DNA from: Agrypnia vestita
Lineage: Eukaryota; Arthropoda; Insecta; Trichoptera; Phryganeidae
DNA length: 64,000 bases
Direction of reading: 5' to 3'
NCBI GenBank assembly: GCA_016648135.1
Contig: JADDOH010023187.1
Span: 124,001-188,000, forward strand
Part shown: in pieces, positions 56,738 to 64,000 of the stretch
How positions within the stretch are numbered: position 1 is the first letter of the stretch
Layout of the letters: every line of letters begins with the position of its first letter
Made by a program: the position numbers and the translations under genes
Notes under the pieces: generated by a model
Told to the model about the DNA's origin: nothing
The model's database searches: none
What the model saw: only the letters and a program-made list of their open reading frames with translations

Positions 56738-57010
56738 TGAACTAAACTAAGCTAACCATCGCGCCGTTTCTCCGCAGGGGTAGACAGAGAGGATAGAACG
56801 CCATATTCCTCTATCTTGCACACTACTTTTACTTCGGCTACGTTCGTTCATCTTCTCATGCATGCTCTACGGTTGTTGAGGTTTTAAATAGGGCTATCCT
56901 CCAATACTTGTAGAATCTGATCACGCCAGGTCTTTTGCGGACGCTCTCTATTCCTGTTATCTTCAACACATTCCCTATGTATTTTCTCAACCATCCTTTA
57001 AGTATTTTTT
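56738..57010 (-). pseudogene. LINE C-terminus, family L, copy 2 (most decayed)
   Basis: On the minus strand: NRNRERPQKTW, RDQILQVLED, NNRRACMRR and NVAEVKVVC, then PAEKRRDG and a (TTAG)-like tail (56738-56757). Several frameshifts and a stop. Same family and strand as 46.47 and 59.56 kb. Confidence 0.65.
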
Positions 57011-58591
57011 CCGTATTTTGTCCTACCAAACAATTATGTCTCCCTGTTGGAAAATTCTATCGCATTCAGTCTACTTTCATTTCTTTTTTGCTTTTCTCTT
57101 TACTAAAGTTCAATATATCATTTAGGTAAAACGTAAGTAAGGACACATAAATATATTCCTACAGCTGTTACTTTTATCTTTTGCAATTAAGAACATTCCT
57201 ACCACACATAAAATATTGTATGTTCCATATAACAATATATACGTATATTAAATTATGTTAAAAATACTAGTTACCGTTCGTGACACTGTTGAAAATTTAT
57301 TATATTATATCTATACGACGAGAACTGGTCGTGGTATAAGTACAGACACTACGTTCAGAAACCAGTCAGATCTGAAGGCGCAGAATGGAATCCGGCTGGC
57401 CGGGCTTTTATAAATTTAATTTAGAAAAGAACACAATCAATATTTATTAATGAAAATCTATTTTTTGGCCAACTGAAGGATTATTATCAAGTAGGTTTCT
57501 TTATATTTATTAGAGACACTAACAGGATAATAGGTACATGATACTCTAATAATAAAATACTATAAATGAAGACTATGTCCTTTATCCCAATTACAAGTGT
57601 ATGCGGCACGCTCTAGTAATATGTATTTTTACATTTAAGTATATTTTACATGTTCATTTATGTGTATTATATATTTAGTGTTTGATCTGGGAATGGAATG
57701 GGAACAAGAGGCTTATAAATAATCGCCACTAAAATGGGCATGTTTCAACAGGATTTCATTTTGAGAATATATCTGATGGGTATATCTATGTCTGTATATT
57801 GTGATGAATATATCAACGAGTACCCACATAAATGTGTTAATTGCGTAAATAGCACTTAACACCTACAATAGGATTATTTGAAAGCAGGCTTTTTATTTAT
57901 CGTGGTAAAAATAAAACTTTTCCATTGCCAATAATTTGAAAAGATTGCTGTTATTAATAAATATATATTATATTTGTAATATTCAAACATGTACTAGCTA
58001 TACTGGTTAGGTTGTTTATGCTATTAACTCTTAAGGAAGCACAAGGAGACTTGGCATAGCCCAGCGCAATGCTGGTATATCTATGGTATGCGTGTTCAGG
58101 TAGGTACATATTGTATGTTCCCCTTTTTTCATAATTTATTTTAAATAATAACAGCTTTAACTATAAAACGTTTAGTGGAGTCGGCTATTAATTCATTTTT
58201 TCTCAAACTTTAAACATTTTGTTTAATATTTCCGTATGACAAGAATATATGTTTGCTTTTTTCAAATTTAAAAAAAATTATAACTGCTTTAACTTCGAGT
58301 ATGTATAATACCGTCACGAGTCGTAGCTGCGGGAGGAATTATTACAGGTTCATTAATTACTGATTAACTAATTATTTAATGTATAAAGTCACTTAAAACG
58401 CTAATATTTAAATAAAACTGTTTTGTAAATTATCACTCGTAAATAGACACTTAATTATCGCTTGAACACCTTAAAAATTCAATTACCACTGCAACATTCC
58501 ATCCAGTTTCCGCACGTATTATTCGCTTCGGTTTATTTTGCTACTTAAGAACTTTTCTAGATTATTTTTGTAGCTCGGTTGGCCACCCTAG
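57011..58591. other. Intergenic A+T-rich DNA, no gene seen
   Basis: Nothing recognised on either strand. Confidence 0.5.
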
Positions 58592-58838
58592 CTGTCAAGC
58601 GCGCTAAAACATCAACTCGCGCACGGCCTCGCCCGTATTTATTATATCTTCTATGTTATTCTATATTCTTATATGGTATCGAACGTTGTAGGCGTTCCCA
58701 GTGTTTAGGAGAACTTTCCCGTGGCTTCCAGGATTTTATGGACGTTTCTCGATGCTTCCAGAAAGCCGTAGATTACACTAGGCCGTTCTGGAATCTTCAA
58801 TAGTGTTGTGACAGATCCAAACAACTGTCACTTGACAG
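58592..58838 (-). mobile_element. MITE-like unit carrying a heat-shock-element array
   Basis: Bounded by CTGTCAAG (58592-58599) and CTTGACAG (58831-58838), perfect 8-bp inverted repeats. The inner half is GC-richer than the flanks and contains the HSE array below. A 74-codon plus frame crosses it but is explained by the repeats. The short inverted ends leave its mobile nature uncertain. Confidence 0.4.
58668..58798 (-). promoter_or_regulatory. Phased heat-shock elements upstream of a TATA box
   Basis: HSF pentamer cores sit on one 5-bp grid with correct alternation: GAA 58711, TTC 58716, TTC 58726, GGA 58731, GAC 58741, TTC 58746, GAT 58751, TTC 58756, GAA 58761, GAT 58771, TTC 58786, GAA 58791, TTC 58796. 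TTCTGGAATCTTC (58786-58798) is a perfect three-unit HSE. TTCTCGATGCTTCCAGAA (58746-58763) is a four-unit HSE with one changed base. On the minus strand CCATATAAG (58668-58676) follows about 35 bases beyond the array, the layout of hsp promoters. No gene is seen downstream. Confidence 0.55.
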
Positions 58839-59559
58839 GAGTGCGTGATTTTTTTTAGCCCTTTACAATACGTTTATTCGAGTATTTCGAACATATATTT
58901 GAAATATGTTATTTGAATATTGTATTTTGTTTAGAAAGATAATTATAAACATTTTTTAAATGCCTTATCATTCTTACTTAAACTTAAAAATTAAAATTTC
59001 TTTGTCAACTTTATTGAATCAGAGAAGCAAGACACGTACGGAAAATAAATCGGACATAAAAAATCAGCGTACAAAACAAATACAAAAAAGCCATTAATCC
59101 ATTTTATTTTCATTCAATATCATATATTTTATCAATTGTGGTTGTAATGTTCGTGTATATTTTGAATTTTTCTAATTTTTTATTCATTTTCATACCCGGA
59201 AATTGGTTTTAAAAATGTACACATCAATAAAGCGGTTAAAATTTTAAAATATTTTCACTCGGCGTGAGTTCCAAAAGGTTCACCCTCACGACCTAGGTTA
59301 TCAATAATATTGCTGGCGGAGGGTAATTCGTGTGTTTAGGAAGCAAGCTCACAAGGATAAGACCGATGGATGTGAGGAGGGTGGCTGCTGAAAATAACTC
59401 CACAAGTGAATCGCTTTCATTGATCCATGACTAGGCACATGAACTAAAATATTATTAAACTTATTAATCATTTAGTTATTTGAATTTGTAGTTAACAAAA
59501 TACTTGATATATCGAAAATTCAGACTGCCACATGCTGGTGAGACTTAATTACGCCAGTA
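58839..59559. other. Intergenic DNA, no gene seen
   Basis: A moderate-GC stretch at 59255-59440 with GTTCACCCTCACGACC and TGTGAGGAGGGTGGC; no gene. Confidence 0.4.
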
Positions 59560-60197
59560 CTAACTAACTAACTAACTAACCATCACGCCGTTTCCCTGCA
59601 GGGGTAGGCAGAGAGGATTGAACGCCACACTCTTCTATCCTGGCACACCACTTTTGCTTCGGCCACATTCATACATCTTCTCATACACGTTCTACGATTG
59701 TTGCGGCTTTTAACAGGGCCATCCTCAAATACTTGCAGTACCTGATCGTGCCAGGTCTTTCGCGGACGCCCTCTATTCCTGTTGCCTTCAACATTCGCCT
59801 CATATATTTTCTTAACCATCCTTTCCTCGTTCATACGTTCCACATGACCAAACCATCTCAGCACTCCTTTCTTTATTCTATCTACCACACTACAGCCAGC
59901 ATTGCATTCACTTCTAATTTGTTCATTCCTCACTCTATCGACCAAAGATTTTCCACACAAGCGTCTTAGTGACCGCATTTCAACCGCATTCAGTCTACTT
60001 TCATTCCTCTTTTGCCAATTCCAGGCTTCACTTCCATACATAAGGGTTGACAATAAAACGCCATGATGTACCGCTAGTCTTGCTTCTTTTGACAGATTCT
60101 TATTGGCCATAATTGCATTTAGTGCACCATTAACTTTGTTTCGCCAGTAAATACACCTAAAATGTGCAGTACTGCTTAAATAATAATCTCCATTCTA
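59560..60197 (-). pseudogene. LINE C-terminal region, family L, copy 3 (longest)
   Basis: One minus frame is open from about 60195 to the stop near 59583, about 204 codons (175 from the first ATG at 60110). In order: WRNKVNGALNAIMANKNLS, ARLAVHHGVLLSTLMYGSEA (the LMYGSEAW block after the RT palm), LRRLCGKSLVDRVRN, LRWFGHVERMNEERM, GRPRKTWHDQV, NNRRTCMRR and CQDRRVWRSILSAYP. A (TTAG)n tail (59560-59580) follows directly, with almost no 3' UTR. The RT catalytic part is lost by 5' truncation. The remaining frame is intact, so insertion is younger than the other two copies. Confidence 0.85.
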
Positions 60198-60475
60198 GTT
60201 AATTTAACTGTAATAAATGTTGTTTCCTATAGATTGTGAAGTCAAAGTAACTCAAATATTATATTTTATCACACCAATTTTTTTATGCTTTAAGATGCCG
60301 ACTTCGTTCCAACTCACATATGTTCCTTCAACAGATAAAAATATAATTTAATCTTTTATATATTAATTTAATATTATTTTAAATTTCAAAACTCGTGTGC
60401 TTATTTATCTACAAAGTTACTTTAGATATATTATATATATTTTTATATTTTTACCATCCATAAATATATATTTTA

Positions 60476-60545
60476 ATGTCGAGGAGGCCAAGACCCACTA
60501 GGGGTTGTAGAGCCAAGAGTGTTGCCAAATTCTACATATAGCAGA
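60476..60545 (+). repeat. Possible LINE-derived end fragment
   Basis: GTCGAGGAGGCCAAGACCC followed by GGTTGTAGAGCCA resembles a coding end (VEEAKT...) common in insect LINE debris. Assignment from memory, weak. Confidence 0.25.
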
Positions 60546-61624
60546 GGGTCAATGGTTAATGGTTGCATTACGTGAATGGAAAATTATAATGCACTTTCTT
60601 CGATCATGACCAGAAGCCCTCGACATCACATTCCGTCAAAAAATATTTGTGTATTAGCGGTCCGTATTCGGCGTTTCTCGGATTAAAGAGTTAGTTGAAT
60701 AAAAGTTTGTGGGGGCAAGGTTCCATTGCTTTACAAATCCTCTAAATGATAAGAATGTTTGCTATTAATTCAGGCAGGAGGTGGATGGGATTTCCGGGAG
60801 AGTGGTGTGAAGTGATAATATTATATAGTGACGGTGTCAAAGCCTCATAAGTTACGGTATTGTTACGGTTTGGAATCCTCCACAGCTGAGAGTCAAATAA
60901 TAAATTTATTTTCTAACCTGATTATTATTACCCGCCATCTAATTTATAAATATCGGAGGATCAAAAACAAAAAAGTTCCTAACTTCGTTCATATTTTGAC
61001 TTCCGGAAGGGTTTTTTAAAATTAAATATGGTGAAAAGTCAATATCCTGCTGTTTTTCTATAGGATCGGTTTTGTTTCCAAAGGATCAACCTCACGAGGA
61101 TCGCAAATTTGCTACAAAGTAAAATTATTCAAAAATTACGATAAAAATTTAAAAAATAAATTAATCAAATTTATTATTAACTTTGTTTATTTAACAACTT
61201 GAGTTTATATGTTTATCCCACCTATTTCTAAAACAATAGTTTTCTAAGTCATGGTTGTAATTAATCAAAATTATGTTAATTAATCAAAAAATTAAAGTAT
61301 CACGTAGTGATTTCATTTTCTTTTAAATAATTTTATATGATATAACTGGAAAAATACAAAAAAACAGTATAGTGGTAAAAAATGGTATATTTCACGGATA
61401 GAACTGGTTGTTCAAGTGAATTGTTTGTTTATGATATTTAGTTTAGTTTTATAAACTTTACTTATTTTTAACCATTCAAAATTATCTAATTAAATGAAAA
61501 ACATTATAACCCATTATACTAGTATTTGTAGATATAATAATTTTTTATGAAAAAGACGATCGTTAAAATTTGAAAATTAAAATATTGTAAAATTAACATT
61601 ATTAAATTTAATTAAGATAAATTA
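60546..61624. other. Intergenic DNA, no gene seen
   Basis: A moderate-GC stretch at 60590-60720; the rest is A+T-rich. Confidence 0.4.
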
Positions 61625-62153
61625 TATAAATCTCACAGAGACGAAGTTATTTATATGAAAAATATGTATGGAAGTCTTTTGTAGGATGGCCCAGGGCTTA
61701 CAACCTGTATAAGCTGGCTTAAGCGATCACTCTCCACAATGCACTGTTCACCAATTTCATCGTAAGAACATCTACACACCGAACTTTTGAATGTTCCAAA
61801 TAGTTCCATATGTGTTCCAAATAGAAATTATCCGTAAATTTCAAGGGGTTATTAATCTTGTATACTGTTTCATGAGAAGAGACAACAGATGTTACTAGCA
61901 AAGCCACTTGAAATAGATATATGGATGAATTTTATTTTCGAACATACACATGTATGTTCAAAAAGTATCGCGAATTTTGAATTTACGCAGGTTACGTATA
62001 TTCGATTTTCAATTTTTTTGTGGCGTTATGTTGGTACTTATATCTCTCACTTATGCCGACGAGTTCGGCCATTTTGAAAGTTCAGTTAATTTTTGACATT
62101 TGCTTTGCTTGCACGTATTTTGGGTCGTCTTCGATTTTTGCCTATTCCAAAAA

Positions 62154-62380
62154 ATGGATCAAAGAATCTGTATCACATTTTGTGTGAATAACACAATTAA
62201 GTGAGCGGACGCATTGCAATTGTTGACTGTGGCATATGGTGAAGCTATCTTGGATCAAATCAACGTTTATCGCTAAATTCGGTCGAGTTCTTGCCACAAG
62301 ATAGAATGGTCAATAAGGAATATTACCTGCAAGTCATGCACAATTTTTGCGAAGCAATCCGCCGGAAACGCCCGGATGAT
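62154..62380 (+). pseudogene. mariner transposase, N-terminus fused to middle by deletion
   Basis: ATG at 62154: MDQRICITFCVNNTIK, stop, ADALQLLTVAYGE..NVYR, stop (about 62275). The frame then jumps to EFLPQDRMVNKEYYLQVM and EAIRRKRPD (about 62285-62378). That is the segment after the second catalytic Asp in mariners (xEFLPxGxTVNKEYYLxVMRRLxEAIRRKRP). The linker, first Asp and second Asp are deleted. Confidence 0.75.
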
Positions 62381-62625
62381 TCGACGATTGGCCAATACTA
62401 TTTTCTTCACTTCATCAATGTTTTCGTTGATGTTGACGTGCTCGGGCGTCCGGCACGCTCTTCGTCGTTCACACCTTCTCGGCCCTCTGAGAACATTTTG
62501 TAACACCGATAAACGTTGCTTCGGCCCAAGGTAGCTTCATCATATGCTACAGTTAACATTTGGAATGCGTCCGCGCACTTTATTTTGTTTTTCACACAAA
62601 ATTTGATACAGATTCTTTGATCCAT
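62375..62625 (-). pseudogene. mariner transposase N-terminus, inverted copy
   Basis: ATG at 62625-62623 (minus): MDQRICIKFCVKNKIKCADA, VAYDEATLGRSNVYRCYKMF, SEGREGVNDEERAGRPSTST, then a frameshift to NIDEVKKIVLANRRI. This covers the HTH region and the conserved (F/W)xxGRxxVxDxxRxGRPSTS linker. It then runs into the inverted middle fragment near 62375. Confidence 0.8.
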
Positions 62626-62996
62626 TTTTTGGAATAGGCAAAAATCGAAAACGGGCCAAAACACGTGCAAGCAAAGCAGCTGTCAAAAATTAACTGAACA
62701 TTCAAAATGGCCGAAATTATCGGCATAAGAGAGAAACATGAGTACCAACATAACTCTACAAAAAATCGAATATACGTAACCTGCGTAAATTCAAAATTCG
62801 CCATACTTTTTGAACAGACCTCTTATAACTTTCAAAAATTCGATTTGTGGATGATCTTGTGATGGAATTGGTGAACTTTGCATTGTGTAGAGTGATCACT
62901 TACTTAAGCTTGCTCATACAGATTTTGAACCCTGGGCCAACGTACAAAAGACTTGTTTCTCATATAAATAGCTTCGTCTCTTCGTCTCGTGAGACT

Positions 62997-63234
62997 AATA
63001 ATCCCGCAGTGGAAAAATCCAGTAATTGTGTTCTCAAAACGGACGTATAAAAAAATTAAGTTTGTTAATAAATTTTAGTATTGGTAAAAAAAAAAATTAT
63101 ATATTATAAAGTTTTCGTCTGCTGTAGATGAAAATTTGGATTCTGTTTAAGTATTTCTTTGTAGCAGGAAACCGAGCAAACTTTTGTGTCGAGAAACACA
63201 AAAGCACAAATGCACTAATTGCTTAAAGTTTTCT
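62997..63234. other. Intergenic DNA, no gene seen
   Basis: Nothing recognised. Confidence 0.4.
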
Positions 63235-63560
63235 GTAAACAATAACGCCTTGAAGTAACTTTAAGGCTGGGCGGCATAAATAGTAGACCTCGAGTGACTC
63301 GCCCCGCCCGCCCCGGGGTCGCGAGACAATGGGGCCGGGAAGGAACTGCCTTCAGTCGTGTTAAGTAATAAACAGTGAATCAAACGCTACATTATCATCC
63401 GGGAATGGCTCGAGTTTTGTTCGCCATTTGCATGATCGCATAAATCAGCAGCGTTAGAAATATGGATTATGTGACAGGGTCGCGCGATTATACGCTCGAC
63501 CCTCGCTCCGAATCTAATACTATTAAAAACAATGGTTAATAATAATATTTCTTGTAAAGC
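63235..63560. promoter_or_regulatory. GC-raised island with TATA-like and octamer motifs
   Basis: GGGCGGCATAAATAGTAG (about 63269), palindromic CGAGTGACTCG (about 63291), CCCCGCCCGCCCCGGGGTCG, and CGCCATTTGCATGATCGC (about 63423; octamer ATTTGCAT). No frame. Candidate promoter or enhancer. Confidence 0.3.
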
Positions 63561-63876
63561 TCGCGATCCGATGGTTCGTGCAATTTTTATTTTACTTTAT
63601 TGAGTTTATTAATTTTATAATATTATTTAACATGATAGGTGAATAAACAAAGCAACACTATATTACAATTGATAGTTACTTAATGATGCTAAATGATTAT
63701 GTATTTTAATTAAAATAAACTTTACATTGAACTACACGTAACGTAAAATACACTTAACAAGTAGGTTTTAAGGGTAGTTTGGCGTAAATTAAAATATATA
63801 TTCAAGTAGTATGATAATTTAAACGTCAATAATTGCTCCTCATTTTCAATATTGCTCAAGTAGGAGAAGGTGGTCT

Positions 63877-63943
63877 GAGACGTCACAGCGGCTGAGATGG
63901 CATAGTCGGTATATCTCCACAATTCGCCGCCCAGTGACGTCTC
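63877..63943. promoter_or_regulatory. Perfect inverted pair of CRE-like sites
   Basis: GAGACGTCAC (63877-63886) and GTGACGTCTC (63934-63943) are exact reverse complements, 47 bases apart, in a GC-raised block that continues to the window end (with ATGCAAAC near 63967). TGACGTC is the core of CREB/ATF sites. Confidence 0.4.
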
Positions 63944-64000
63944 CATCTACACGGGTAGATTACTAATGCAAACACGTCGCAACGTGCCCGTAGCCAGTGC

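Larger units (their letters stand above)
61953..62816. mobile_element. mariner-like element, two 5' ends head to head
   Basis: Left TIR (61953, TATGTTCAAAAAGTATCGCG) on plus and right TIR (62796-62816, TGTTCAAAAAGTATGGCG on minus) each lead into a transposase N-terminus reading inward. Central material is a transposase middle fragment on plus. Full mariner transposase is about 345 codons; only about 40 (plus N-terminus), about 35 (middle) and about 85 (minus N-terminus) are present. Irritans-like by TIR and N-terminal pattern, from memory. Confidence 0.75.
61625..62996. repeat. 1.37-kb inverted repeat around a folded-back mariner
   Basis: The arms pair well beyond the mariner ends. Left TCTCACAGAGACGAAG (61631), AAGTCTTTTGTA (61673), TGGCCCAGGG (61687) and GATCACTCTCCACAATGCA (61726) have reverse-complement partners at about 62996-62970, 62955-62944, 62943-62932 and 62902-62884. 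The left arm has extra sequence at about 61800-61940. The whole unit could be a larger TIR element or an inverted segmental duplication. Confidence 0.7.

Noticed and set aside
58579..58803. 74-codon plus frame over the HSE array as a protein
   Set aside because: The frame is explained by the phased TTC/GAA units and has no ATG-context or domain support.

Overview
This window looks like insect nuclear DNA, most likely a moth or butterfly (Lepidoptera). It is strongly A+T-rich. It is packed with decayed non-LTR retrotransposons, Penelope-like and mariner relics, Helitron-like repeats and tRNA-derived SINEs. The three LINE 3' ends with the GRPRKTW-type C-terminus resemble the 'endonuclease-reverse transcriptase' elements I associate with lepidopteran genomes. 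The order-level guess is an inference; 'insect' is firmer. I see no intact host protein-coding gene, no rRNA and no functional tRNA. Most open frames are short and unremarkable. The longest (about 970 bases near 27.2-28.2 kb) is a truncated reverse transcriptase.

Layout. 1-367 is the edge of a large LTR-like repeat. 0.4-17 kb is A+T-rich intergenic DNA with scattered SINEs, a Helitron-like element (7.5-8.3 kb), a CCCGGG-rich MITE-like element (9.2-9.8 kb), 149-bp direct repeats and a SINE palindrome (13.4 kb). 17-25 kb holds a possible LTR, a perfect 38-base hairpin, two more Helitron-like copies, a tandem duplication and a Penelope-like GIY-YIG endonuclease relic. 26-34 kb holds a LINE reverse-transcriptase fragment, an RTE-like fragment split by an LTR-like insert, and a cluster of SINEs and hammerhead-ribozyme-like palindromes. 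34.4-40.0 kb and 50.4-56.0 kb are two nearly identical 5.6-kb non-coding repeats with TGTAAC...GTTACA ends. Between and after them lie three minus-strand LINE 3' ends, a tRNA-headed SINE that runs into a hammerhead-like motif (48.8-49.0 kb), a phased heat-shock-element array inside a MITE-like unit (58.6-58.8 kb), and a folded-back mariner (61.6-63.0 kb).

The best candidates for undescribed biology are four. (1) The 5.6-kb repeats look like solo copies of unusually long LTRs, with a minus-strand CCAAT-CCAAT-TATA promoter that is also recognisable at the window's left edge. (2) A 399-bp palindromic insertion carries hammerhead-like cores on both strands and has a 14-bp target-site duplication inside a tRNA SINE. 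(3) A tRNA-type promoter is joined to a hammerhead-like Penelope tail. (4) HSF-type pentamers alternate in perfect 5-bp phase within a small repeat.

Several moderate-GC islands (1.7, 4.1, 14.5-15.0, 23.2-23.5, 25.4, 31.4-31.7, 41.6-41.9, 49.2-49.4, 56.4 and 63.2-64.0 kb) stand out from the A+T-rich background. They carry palindromic or known-type binding motifs, so they are candidate regulatory elements of a gene outside the window. That last point is inference.
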